Source of the DNA: Cyclostephanos tholiformis
Lineage: Eukaryota; Bacillariophyta; Thalassiosirophyceae; Thalassiosirales; Thalassiosiraceae
Length of the DNA: 15,911 nucleotides
Direction: 5' to 3'
Assembly: GCA_036939975.1 (NCBI GenBank)
Contig: JALLPB010000431.1
Location: 1 to 15,911, forward strand
Part shown: in pieces, positions 1 to 9,800 of the stretch
Numbering within the stretch: position 1 is the stretch's first letter
Layout: every line of letters begins with the position of its first letter
Position numbers and translations under genes: made by a program
The notes under the pieces: generated by a model
Database searches by the model: none
The model's input: the letters and a program-made list of their open reading frames with translations, nothing else
Told to the model about the DNA's origin: nothing

Positions 1-92
1 CCATGGTGATGTTGTTTGTGAGTTGTGTTGAGTTCGCCTATTGCAAAAAACGTACCATTCCTACGTAGAAAATCTACAGAAAGATAGTTTTT
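1..92 (+). repeat. Diverged copy of the inner part of the 5425-5826 element
   Basis: Aligned by eye, this stretch matches 5646-5738 in the same orientation. Both begin CCATGGTGATGT, both carry TTGTGTT(TT)GAGT, and both have CATTC(C)TACGTAG followed by an A-rich tract with CTA. The match has many substitutions and small gaps. It is cut by the window edge, so the full extent of this copy cannot be seen. It suggests a second, older member of the same repeat family just outside the window. Confidence 0.4.
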
Positions 93-909
93 GGTTCCCG
101 CCAGAAGGCAAATAGCCGTTAAGCTGTTAAGTATTTGAGATAAATATACCGAAAGTGATGGTGTTTTCCCTGTGAAGTAGAAGATGTTTGGCCATTAACA
201 GCTTAACAGATATGGTCGCATTTCTGCAACTACTTTTTCTCCAATCTTTGCCAATTTTTGTTGGCTCAAAAATCTGAATACATCAAAATTACTTGAGCTT
301 GTTGGCTACAATGTTCTCAATCCACTTTCCATGAAGCTTGTTGCATCGATGAGCTGAGTAGAGAGTCTGTTAGATAAATGTAGCTAAAATCTAGTTGTGT
401 TGTGTGTTTTTTGTCATTTTGGCAACGATAACCATGGCACTCACTGGGGCAATATGGTGCAAGCACTTGTCTGTTGGTGGCATTTAGAGGCTTTGCACAA
501 AGTCACCAATACACTCAATTGGACGATGTGCTTTGCACCCCCTATCCTCTTGGTGGCATGTTCGTCAAAATTGCAATCAAGTTACATACATTTTAGTCAA
601 TCATAAATAATAGCATAGCTAAATATTAATTGATAACTCTATCAGTAATGCGATTTAATTAAATTGCTTTGATCATGCCACACCCTTTCCCTAACCCCTC
701 GTCAGTGTCATGTTTGCACTGGATGGTCTGTAAATAAAATATCCAAATCGCTGGAAAGGGCGGAAGCTTGCTATGGGGGGTATGTTTTTGATAGTGGTTG
801 TGTTTGTGTTTGTTATCCTATATGTACTGAAACCTATGTCAAAAGGCTATCATGGGGTTGGAGGTTTTTGCTCCTGCCTAAATTCTCATGGCTGTTAAGC
901 TGTTAACAG
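85..909. repeat. Three copies of a 13-15-nt palindrome-like motif, with diverged flanking direct repeats
   Basis: TTAACAGCTTAACAG occurs at 195-209. Its reverse complement is perfect at 892-906 and near-perfect at 117-130. The left flanks of the two reverse-strand copies (about 85-116 and 864-891) also resemble each other, sharing TTTTTGG/CTCC-type and GCC...AA patches. That makes 85-165 and 864-955 diverged direct repeats, while 195-209 is inverted relative to both. The pattern fits remnants of a small inverted-repeat transposon, but no clean target-site duplication was found. Confidence 0.35.
210..863. other. No gene seen
   Basis: AT-rich stretch. The only open frame of note (397-606, +) has 69 codons, no recognisable motif and no support from its surroundings. 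No RNA gene was seen. Confidence 0.5.
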
Positions 910-1220
910 TTGAAAAATCTAGTTTTGCGTACTTATTCTTAGGTTGAATATACGGAAGAAATATACTTATTGTGACTGGTTAGAGCTCATAAAACACCTC
1001 GCAATGTTTTCTTTTCTCAATTTTTTTATATTAAGCTATGATAGGAATAGTATGCAAAATGAAAAAAGCTTTGTATATTCAATGCCAATATCCTCACTAT
1101 ATCTAGAAATAAATTTATTCCTTCACATGTAGTATGATTTTTTGTCGGAAAATAAGATGTCCAGCTCAAAATTCACTCTAAAAACCTATGGCAAAAGAAT
1201 TCTAGCATTTGCATTGTGAC

Positions 1221-1504
1221 ATGCAAATGGACTGCTGGGTATTGTATGATAAGTACCTCCTATTAGCAAAACACACAACACACAGCACACAACAACAGCA
1301 CACCAAAAAAATCAACAGCAACATGATCTCCCCTGCCCGCTGGCTTCCAGCAGCCCCATTTTTTTGGGTGAGTGTGATCGCCACAAGTTGCTCAATTATT
1401 ATCAATTTACGCCACATGGCAATGCAGTTTTTTTACTTGAAACTAACTTTTGTTTTATTTTCTTTCCTATTTTTCTACAGGCAGCAGCACTGTGCACTTG
1501 CTGA
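1221..1504 (+). other. Possible small spliced transcript with intron 1368-1480
   Basis: The segment 1368-1480 (113 nt) has the look of a spliceosomal intron. It starts GTGAGT, contains a CTAAC branch-point-like motif at about 1443, then a T-rich tract, and ends TTTTTCTACAG. Removing it joins an open frame from ATG 1221 (or ATG 1323) in phase 0 to GCA GCA GCA CTG TGC ACT TGC TGA. The product would be about 60 residues (22 from the second ATG), with a His/Thr/Gln-rich middle from a CA-rich tract at 1269-1305. I recognise no protein family. It could instead be a non-coding or UTR exon pair, or a chance arrangement. Confidence 0.25.
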
Positions 1505-2041
1505 CTGAAGGCTAGTTTTTGAGGTGATTATGTATTCTTGGGGCACTGCATCCAAACAATGACCACTAACCTTAGCTACCCACAGATTTCAAGAAGCCAT
1601 CATAGTTATTGTAGAGTATCATAGCAGCTAGACTTTATAACAAATTACTTATGAAAAAAACTAGAGTTAACTGTAGTGTACAAGTACCATTCAAAGTAGC
1701 ACCATCCAAAGAAGTTCGGATGGTGCAAAGCATATTGCTTTTTACATGAAATGTGATAAACAAACATGCATTGCACCCATCCAAAACTTCCTGGCAATGG
1801 CAAAAAAGCTTTGCAACCATACCAATCTGAATCCAGGCAATGGCAAAAATTGCCTCTATATATGAAGGATTTAGTATCAAATAATCAATCTCAGTTTAAT
1901 ATTAGCCATTGAATTTAACATAAATTTAGTTTAATGCAACTCTTTTATGGTTTTGTGATGTAGGGGGTCCACATGAAGGTCCCCATCATTTTAGCTACTA
2001 GGCTGCTTATTTCTCCAGGAATCGCAGGAATTTCTGCAGGA
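1505..2041. other. No gene seen; one perfect hairpin inside
   Basis: AT-rich DNA. The minus-strand frame at 1635-1880 has no recognisable protein features. The only structure seen is the inverted repeat at 1699-1726. Confidence 0.45.
1699..1726. repeat. Short perfect inverted repeat (hairpin)
   Basis: GCACCATCC at 1699-1707 and GGATGGTGC at 1718-1726 are perfect complements around a 10-nt loop. No T-run or gene context gives it a role. Confidence 0.5.
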
Positions 2042-2070
2042 TTCCTTTTTTGGCCCTCAGAAAAAAGGAA
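2042..2070. repeat. Short perfect inverted repeat (hairpin)
   Basis: TTCCTTTTTT at 2042-2051 pairs perfectly with AAAAAAGGAA at 2061-2070 around a 9-nt loop. It lies in a stretch repeatedly using GGAAT/ATTCC words (about 2015-2140). Function unknown. Confidence 0.45.
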
Positions 2071-2969
2071 CGCATTTCTATTTCTCTATAGACAGGAATG
2101 ACTTAAAAAACTAGACAGACTGCAAAGGAACCGCCAAAAACTCATTTATTTTCGGAGGAACAAGGTTTTTGCTAGCTAAAAGTACAAAATGCTAACAAGG
2201 TGAAAAATCACAAGACGGCATCAGAGTGCCAATGATGATGCACCTCCATCACTGCCACCACCAATGATGTCAACAAAGAGGAGCCGGCATCCACTTCTGT
2301 CGCAATTGTCTTTCATGCCACTCCTCACAATTCTCCTCCACCTTGTCATCTTGGTCTTTTATCTTTTTTCTTCAGGCTGTGCTGCCACCTGCATGCCCCC
2401 CTTGATGACAATTTGGTTGTCGTCATGTCACAATGATGAGTGTTAGAGGGAAGTATGTGCAACTTGTTGTGGCAGTGGCATTGACCATTGGCGTCCCCTG
2501 CAGTGGTGGGGGGGAAGTTTTCAATGTCAATGATGGATGCAATGATGTGGGAATGAATATGGAGGGGACACATGTGGATGTGATGGACAAGGCACTGGAG
2601 GACAATAGAGGTTTGGATGATGACATTTGGGAGCAATGGACTGCAAAGCATTGATGCAGGGATGTTGTAATGGCAACAATGGCACATCAGGGAATGATGA
2701 TGGGGAGGTGACTATCATGATCAAGTCAATGAATGATGATGACCTAGAAGAGGAGGAGGAGGAGATGACTACAACATCAAGGCTATGACATAATGGATGA
2801 TAACATCGATGATCATCCAGACCTTCATGTAGCTAATGTGTTTGTATTATAACATGTATTCAATTATACATCAATTAAATCACATTCATAACATTAAGGC
2901 CAGCATTTTTATGAATGCCTGGCATTAAATCATATGTAAAAAAATTTGCAATTTTTGTTGTTTCATCTT
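2071..2969. other. No clear gene; possibly decayed transposon sequence
   Basis: Open frames here (2264-2446 and 2433-2654 on +, 2346-2687 on -) overlap one another, are short, and are rich in GATGATG-type words with an acidic run (gaggaggagg at about 2750). None shows a domain I recognise. The stretch lies directly upstream of the transposase remnant and could be part of the same dead element. Confidence 0.3.
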
Positions 2970-3690
2970 TCAATGGATCTGTGATGATAAGCTAGTAGAT
3001 TTAAGTGGTTTTGGCTATTGCAAGGATGAGGACAACATGAATGCCATTGCAAGAGATATTGCAGGTGAATCAAATCATTTATTTAGTGGGTGCATTGGTG
3101 CTGTTTTCCAGCTGGATTGTAAAAATTTGAAAACCACGCAAGTCATATGGTGTATTTAATACAAAATCTTTCTACAGTTGGAAGGGATTCTATGGTCTTA
3201 GCATTCAGAATGAGTTCTGTGATGCTGAGCATAACTCTACTGCATTCAAGAGAATGGGCCTGTAACAATGGCTTATTGACGATAATTGGTACAAATTTAA
3301 AAGCAGAGGCTACTGCTTCATTGGTGACTCAGTGTATTTGCTATGGTCATTCTGGTTGACCCCACAATTTGTTAATGCAATGCATTGTACAGCAGAGGAT
3401 AACTTCAATTTTTCATTTTTCATCTAGAATTGTGGTGGAATGTGCATTTGGTGAAATTCATATATGCTGGGGTATTCTGTGGAGGCCATTGCCATTTTCA
3501 TTGGATTCAAAATGCAAAGTTATTGATGCATATATGCACCTTCATAATTATATTGTTGATTTCTGTGAGGGTGAGGAACACTGTGTGTTGGAATCAACTG
3601 CACTTGATCGGGATGTGTTTGATGATGTTTGTAGGCACAATTTAGCAACACAACTTGAACAAAATGAAGATGGAGTATATGACGGGTGAG
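2970..3690 (+). pseudogene. Broken PIF/Harbinger-type transposase (DDE_Tnp_4 / HARBI1-like)
   Basis: Three consecutive frames carry pieces of one DDE endonuclease. Frame 1 (about 2974-3138) gives FSGCIGAVFQLDC, like the GCIGAIDG region that holds the first Asp, here degraded. Frame 2 (about 3140-3424) gives WKGFYGLSIQNEFCDA and then GYCFIGDSVYLLWSF, whose GDS..Y matches the family's GDSAYPL second catalytic Asp (codon 3326-3328). Frame 3 (about 3420-3689) gives RIVVECAFGEI..CWGIL, the family's R.VVE.AFG block with the catalytic Glu (codon 3438-3440), then an LHNY motif. Asp-Glu spacing is about 37 codons, as expected. Two frameshifts and an internal TAA (3263-3265) show that it is dead. The family transposes DNA by cut and paste and usually pairs with a Myb-like partner. 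No terminal repeats were identified. Confidence 0.75.
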
Positions 3691-3779
3691 TGCATGGAGG
3701 ATAGCAGATTTCCCTTAAAGTTATTTTAAATAGTCCTCATGGAAATGCCAATGGCTAGTGGTTGGCCTCCTTGATTCTT

Positions 3780-4195
3780 AGCTGCTTTACCATTATTACT
3801 GTGACAAACAGAGATGATGTCTCTCTGGGGCAGAACAAATTGCAAACTCATTGGAGAGCTAGTAGATTGTTGCAAACTCATTGGAGTGAAACAATTCAAA
3901 AGGAATCTTACCTCAGGATCTACTATGAATGTCAGACCTATTCATTTCAATTCTTGTCTTGGCAATAATTTTTTCCATCACATTGAATGCCTTTGTTTTA
4001 ACTTCATCCTGGAGAAAATCTTGATTGTCACCCATCTCTTCTTTTACAGTTTGTCAGCAAACTTGTTTAGAATACCCCACCATACCCCTGGCAGACTCTT
4101 TGAAGGTGTTTTGTGCCCCAATGCATCGGGTAGGGATCTGACGTGCATCCAAAACCAAAATCTTCATCTTAGAAACCAGGTAGTTCATTAGCAAC
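3780..4195 (-). pseudogene. Possible decayed coding stretch opposite the transposase
   Basis: One minus-strand frame is nearly open across this interval, broken by two TGA codons and one TAG. It reads like protein, for example MKILVLDARQIPTRCIG, then FKESARGMVGYSKQV, and after a stop EEMGDNQDFLQDEVKTKAF and MEKIIAKTRIEMNRS. The RQIPT patch is loosely like the R.IPTGDP patch of Myb-like partner proteins of Harbinger transposons, and the opposite-strand position fits such a pair. This is inference from weak similarity. The + strand frame at 3814-4191 has worse composition. A 17-bp direct repeat (TTGCAAACTCATTGGAG at 3840-3856 and 3870-3886) lies inside. Confidence 0.25.
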
Positions 4196-4199
4196 CCAC

Positions 4200-5424
4200 C
4201 ATTTTCGAAAATTAATTTGGCCTGCTGGGTTCTCCAAACTCCAAGTCTAAGTCTGCAGGAGTGGACTTGCCACCCTTATTGAATTATATGCCAGATCAGG
4301 ACCAGGACCTTCTTGTTGCACCAGCTTCTGTCTGAGGACTCTTTGGACACTTGATTATCATCAAATTTTCAACTCCATTGCTGATTATCTTAGTGTTAGA
4401 AATAACTGGATGGAGCTGACATACCTGATGCCCGGCAAGACAATCAGGCTAAATCCCATGTCATGCATCCCAGCAATGATAGTGACCATGTGAGTAATGA
4501 GGAAGAGATGAAGTCAGTCTTTGCTTCTGAAAATAAACAAGGCAGTACACACCAATAAACCAAGAGAGAGAACGTGGGAGCAAACCATGATTAGAGAAAA
4601 AATGATTCAACAATCAGCCACATCATCATAAGCATGAAATGAGATGTGAAAGATGCAGGGAGGGTAGGCAACAGCTGATGATCCAAAAGTCAGATTTTCT
4701 TCAGAGATGGGGGGACAAGGACATGAAGGGAAAGAGTTGTGAACCACAAGAAAATAAACAGAGCAAATAAGGACAGAGGAGGTAAAAAAATGACACAGTG
4801 GCATGAGAAGCAGCACTTTGTGAATACTACAAGAGGATAAAAGAACGTACATTACAACCAACATCATGGAGAGAGAGATTGGGAAATACCACCAATAACA
4901 CCAGTGATCAAGATATAAACCAAGTCAGGAGGAAGCAAATGAGAAGGAGGAGGGAAATGATAAGGGGAGAAATTTGTTCCTCATTGAAAAAGTGCAGTGC
5001 AATGCCCTGTGCATTGTGCTGCTATTTTTATTTATTCATCCTCTCAAAATACACAATTATTATTCATTGAGGTTTATTCATATGCTACTGAAAAATGATT
5101 CAACTTGTTTTGCACCTGTGCCTTGTGCCTAAGAGGCTAAGGACTAAGCAGCAAAGCTAATCTCACTTGGCTAATCATGCTTGCTCTTTGCTACTATTCT
5201 CATGAGAGCATCATGGTAAATGCAAATAAGGAGAATACAACACTATTTGCATATGATGCACCACAGTACATAATATTATTATGCCTCTTGCATTAGTGGC
5301 TACTAGTACAGTAATGGATACAACAACCCCCATAGTGAATCTTTCCCTTCACTGCTGCCCTTGATTTATTCTTCACACAACTTATCCCTCTCTTTATCAG
5401 ACATTTGTTGTCCTCAATAATATA
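4200..5424. other. No gene seen
   Basis: AT-rich, purine-rich stretches with short unrelated open frames (4607-4867 -, 4879-5070 +, 5293-5478 -). None has a domain, signal peptide or sensible composition. It may be further decayed transposon DNA, but nothing identifies it. Confidence 0.45.
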
Positions 5425-5826
5425 CCATTGGGTACGCGGTTTTAGCAATACGCGGTTTAAGCAATGAGAAATCGACAAGAAATCACGCCACTACGTACAC
5501 TCGCGATTCTGAGTTCTCCTAAATTCCTACAACAAGATGTATCAATAATGAGATATATGTACTCCTATTTACATAACAAATCCGGCGATACCCAATACAC
5601 CGATCGCGCCCGTCGGAATCGGTTTGACAAATTTACCGCACTTTGCCATGGTGATGTCGTGATTGTGCGCACCTTTGTGCTTTGTGTTTTGAGTGGTAAA
5701 TAGTCATTCTACGTAGGAACTATACAAAAAAACTATTTCGACTAGATTAGCGGTTTTAGCTACCCGATCACAGGAAAGTCTATTTTAGTCAGTTTTTTTT
5801 TATTCCCTAAACCGCGTACCCAACGG
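5425..5826. mobile_element. 402-bp TIR element with TA target site (MITE-like)
   Basis: The left end reads CCATTGGGTACGCGGTTT (5425-5442). The right end (5809-5826) is its inverted complement with one mismatch in 18. TA stands immediately outside both ends (5423-5424 and 5827-5828), as expected for a TA target-site duplication of the Tc1/mariner or Stowaway type. Just inside the left end is a tandem 16-bp duplication with one mismatch (5433-5448 and 5449-5464), and a related GCGGTTTTAGC word recurs at about 5750. The longest open frame (5464-5703, 79 codons) has no transposase motif, so the element is presumably non-autonomous. Its interior (5646-5738) resembles positions 1-92. Class assignment rests only on the TIR and the TA. 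Confidence 0.7.
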
Positions 5827-5898
5827 TACTTAATAATAATATGCACTAACCCGTCTGCCCGTCGATTCAGTGTTCTCCGTCCTCCCCAAAACTAAACG

Positions 5899-6770
5899 AT
5901 GGGGCGACGGCACCGATCGAAAAGGAAGGCCGGGATGATCACCCCGGCGGCGGCGGCGCGGACTATGGCGATTACTCGCTCGAAAGGACCGAGAAGGATT
6001 GGCTACTTCGACGATCATTTAAGCGTCGAAGGGAGGAGGTGGAAGATGATCTCGGCGGCGGCGGTGACGACCACAATGACGTTGTCGGGAAGGGGAAGGA
6101 GGTCGTCGATGATTCGACCGCGCATTTGTCGCCATTGGGAAAGTCTAAGGACGACGATGGACGAGAACTTACCGAACCTATGATGGATGACAATCATCCA
6201 CCGTCCGTGTCCGCATCGACAATCGACACGAAGATCGAGAGGACGATGATCAAGAGGAGGCGGCAGAAGGAAAGGAGACGGGAGAAGAAGACGGTGATGG
6301 CATCTGCCGCATCGGTCGCGGCGGATGACGCGTCGAGGAAGGAGAAGCAAAAGTCACACGAAGTGGAGAAGGTGGCGATGAAATCGAAGTACGGGGTGAC
6401 AACGATGCAGAGGCAACTGCGGCAACATGACGAGGGATTCGCCACTCTTACGAAGGGAGTTCGATATAAGGATGTATCCATTGGCAAGGGTCCGATCGTC
6501 GTTCACCGGAAGAACGTACGTGTATCTTACACTCTCCGGTCCAAGTCACACATATCCGGGAAGATACTAGATTCGTCCTCTAACTTCGGTTTCCATTTTG
6601 GTAAGGGCGAGGTAATTAAGGGTTGGGATTTGGAATTGGTCGGCATGAAAGTCAGGGGCGTACGTCGTCTCGTGGTGCCGCTATCGGTAGGATACGGCAA
6701 TAGGGACATCGGAGCTGGTAACGGTGGGGATTTGTATTTCGAGATCGAGCTACTGCACGTGGCTCCTTGA
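5899..6770 (+). CDS. FKBP-type peptidyl-prolyl isomerase, probably nuclear or nucleolar
   Basis: This encodes a cis-trans prolyl isomerase with a charged N-terminal extension. The C-terminal FKBP domain is nt 6450-6761, from TKGVRYKDVSIGKGP through VRVSYTL, LDSS, GEVIKGW, VPLSVGYG and DLYFEIELL. These keep counterparts of the FKBP12 pocket residues Tyr26, Asp37, Val55-Ile56, Trp59, Tyr82 and Phe99. The loop after Tyr82 is about two residues shorter than in FKBP12. The N-terminal part mixes acidic and Gly-rich stretches with a basic cluster (KRRRQKERRREKK, about nt 6249-6287) that resembles a nuclear localisation signal, as in FKBP39/46/FPR3-type proteins. The coding frame is open from 5850 and protein-like before its first in-frame ATG at 6180, whereas ATG 5899 lies one base out of frame. 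One extra G in the GGGG run at 5901-5904 would join ATG 5899 to the frame (290 residues). Otherwise the start is ATG 6180 (196 residues) or lies in an unseen upstream exon. Confidence 0.82.
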
Positions 6771-6838
6771 AATTGATATTCTCGTTCTTCACGTGCGTAC
6801 GATACGCTGAACTTTATATATATTATGTGGAGTTAATG

Positions 6839-6844
6839 AATAAA
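6839..6844 (+). terminator. Poly(A) signal candidate for the FKBP gene
   Basis: An AATAAA hexamer lies 69 nt after the FKBP stop codon and is the only one in the short intergenic gap. Cleavage 10-30 nt downstream would fall inside the last codons of the convergent gene, so the two transcripts would overlap at their 3' ends. Confidence 0.5.
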
Positions 6845-6845
6845 T

Positions 6846-9800
6846 TTAGAATGTACTGCGCTTCTTTGGGTCCCCGATATGAAGCACCGTTATTTTGCGT
6901 TGGAAGCCGGAACGGGAAGATAATAGTGATGCCAATTGCCTTCCCGTGAGTGATCGAGTGTCAAGATCATCCACGGCAATGATCAGGTCCCCGACATCGA
7001 AATGATCGTAGAGCGACTCGTCTCGGATGCACGAGATCACTGGACCATCCTTCGTCGAGGCTATATCAACATTGAGCTTACCGGGTGGGATGTAGCAATC
7101 TCTCATGGTGATGCTCACGGCGACGGAGTTCGCCGCCGACGGTGCGGTCATACCATCGGCGCTGTGTGAACAATCGGAAAACGAATCGCACTCGTAAGAG
7201 TATGAATCGGAACGCTCGATATCATCAACGCCCCGTTGAAGTCCTCCCCCCGCAGCAATGCCAGGTCCGATTTTCGATTTATCCGCATCATTGGCAATCC
7301 GCCTTTCCAACCAAAGAAGGTCCGATATGAATCGATTCAATGATGATTTCGATTCATCGGTCTCTTCAGATAACTTTCTCTCAATGTCATTCTCACTTGC
7401 ATCCTCGCCTACAGTTCCAATGTAACTCCAATCTAAGCCAGATGCGTCGCGAGCATCAATTGTGGGAAATGCTCCGTCCCTATTTCGGGAGAAATCACCA
7501 TGGCTGCAATCCGAGTAGTTTTCTGTTGAGGTGTCACCAACAGAAACCTTGGCATCGACGGATGTACCCCGGCCAGCGTCATTTGGCAGGCATCCGGCCG
7601 ACACCAGGGTAGCGAACCATGATTTTGAAATCACTGGGTTATCCTCCTTCTCCAAATTTCCCTCACGATCTGATATTACCTTGTTGTCCTCTTTCTCTGA
7701 AGTCTGTTCATATCCCTGTCGTTCACGCCCATCTGGTAGGTAGACACTCATAGCAATTTCTTTGGCATCTGTTACTCGCGGAAAATATCCGTAACTGCCA
7801 TCCAAGCAGTGTGAAGATGATGATGAATTATCAGAATTAATACCAACAATCTCAGCAACAGAATCATCGCCCGCATAATGTTGCTGAGATATAAACGACG
7901 GCAGTGCACTCCGTGATTTTTGCAATGATGAACTTTCATTTTGCTTCAACGAAATTGTTCCTCTTGAATTGATCACAGCTGCAGATGGTAAATTGTCCCT
8001 ATTTCTTACTTCGTATCCCTGTACGAAACTACCATCTAGGGACGCATTATGAAAGTATTCATTCAAATAAATCGACCTATCTTCAATGTCATCAATTGGG
8101 AATACATTCGTCTCATGTGTTGTTCGGCGGGACCGTCTTCGGATGGCAAAGACTAAAATGAACGTTGCAATCGTTGCAATTCCAGCAGTTACCATCAAAT
8201 AAAATGTCAAGTCTCTGGTTGGTGCTTCCAGCTTTTGGTCTTGGCTTTGTATCCCGTTAGGTTTATTCTGTAAGCTCTCTGACGAGTAGGAGGGATGTTC
8301 AACATCAATGCTTTCTTCCACCAAAACAATGAAAACTTTGCTCAGTTCTTCGTTCCCAGTATTGACGATGTCCGACACAAAATCATTTTTGTACCTTTCG
8401 CTCACAAAGGTAATAACGTCAGTTATTTCTCCAGAAGAAGGTGGCTTGCCTAGGAATTCTATCGCACCATGGCAAATGATTTCAGTGCCCGATGAATACT
8501 CCATCCTTCTATTAATTCTGAGATTTCTCACTGGCTCATTGTTCGTATATTGTTCGGTCGAACTTTGCTTGGCTGGACTTAGACTGATAGTCTTAAAATA
8601 TTCACCTTCCTTATTGTAGTGATCTTTCAGCTTGGAACCAAAAAATGTTTCCATAGCTGAGGATAAATCTGCAACTGCCTCCCGAGATAGTTCTCCCTTT
8701 GTTTCAAACACGGTGAACTTCATTATCGGCAATACAGAAACGACTCGAGTCTGGGGTGGCAGAGTAGGCTCCGTGGTGATCAACAAAGAGCTCCAAGTTG
8801 CCTGTAAAATAACCAGCGCACAAAAAAAATAAAATCATTCAGCAAGTATATTCAATAAGACTGATAATTTGATGTTCTGAGCTTACTTGACCGGTGGGCG
8901 CAGGTGAACTTCTTCCAAGTCCAGTAGGCCCGTCAGAGGGCGAGTTTGTAACTGGATTGAGAGTCGATCGAAATGTGGGGTTGGGTGTAATTGAAGTGGG
9001 GGAAGATAATTCTGTTGCTATGTGTATGGATGGCTTATTGGTTGATGGAGAGGCGCTAAGAAAAAAAAAGGTTGGTTCGCTTGTCGGCTTTGCGCTCGGT
9101 TTGCTTCTCGATGGATTTAAACTGGGCGACATCGTTGGCTCGCTTGTCGTAGGCTTTGCGCTCGGTTTGCTAGTTGATGGTAATACACTGGGGGACATCG
9201 TTGGCTGACTCGATGATGGCTTCGCGCTCGGTTTACTAGTTGATGGTGATGCACTTGGGGACATCGATGGCTCACTTGTCGTAGACTTTGCGCTCGGTTT
9301 GCTGGTTGATGGTGATACACTTGGCGATATCGTTGACTCACTCGATGATTGCTTTGCGCTCGGTTTGCTGGTTGACGGTGATCCACTGGGGGACATCGTT
9401 GGCTCACCCGATGATGGCTTTGCGCTCGGTTTGCTGGTTGATGGTGATCCACTGGGGGACATCGTTGGCTCACCCGATAATGGCTTTGCGCTCGGTTTGC
9501 TGGTTGATGGTGATGTACTTGGCGACATCGATGGCTCACTTATCGTGGGCTTTTCGCTCGGTTTGTTGGTTGATGGTGATTCACTAGGGGACATCGTTGG
9601 ATCACTCGATGATGGCTTTGCGCTCGGTTTACTGGTTGATGGGGATACACTGGGAGACATCGATGGCTCACCAGTCGTAGGTTTTGCGCTCGGTTTGCTT
9701 GTTGTTGGGTACGCGCTAGACGACATCGTTGGATCACTCGATGATGGCTTTTCGCTCGGTTTGCTGGTTGATGGCGATGCACTGGGCGACATCGATGGCT

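Noticed and set aside
5899..6183. ATG-initiated 94-codon frame as an independent gene
   Set aside because: Composition is poor (Thr/Ala/Met/Arg runs), and it overlaps the protein-like FKBP frame. It is better explained by a one-base break after the FKBP start codon.
6015..6350. Minus-strand Pro/Leu/Arg-rich frame opposite the FKBP N-terminus
   Set aside because: Shadow of the charged, GC-rich FKBP 5' coding sequence.
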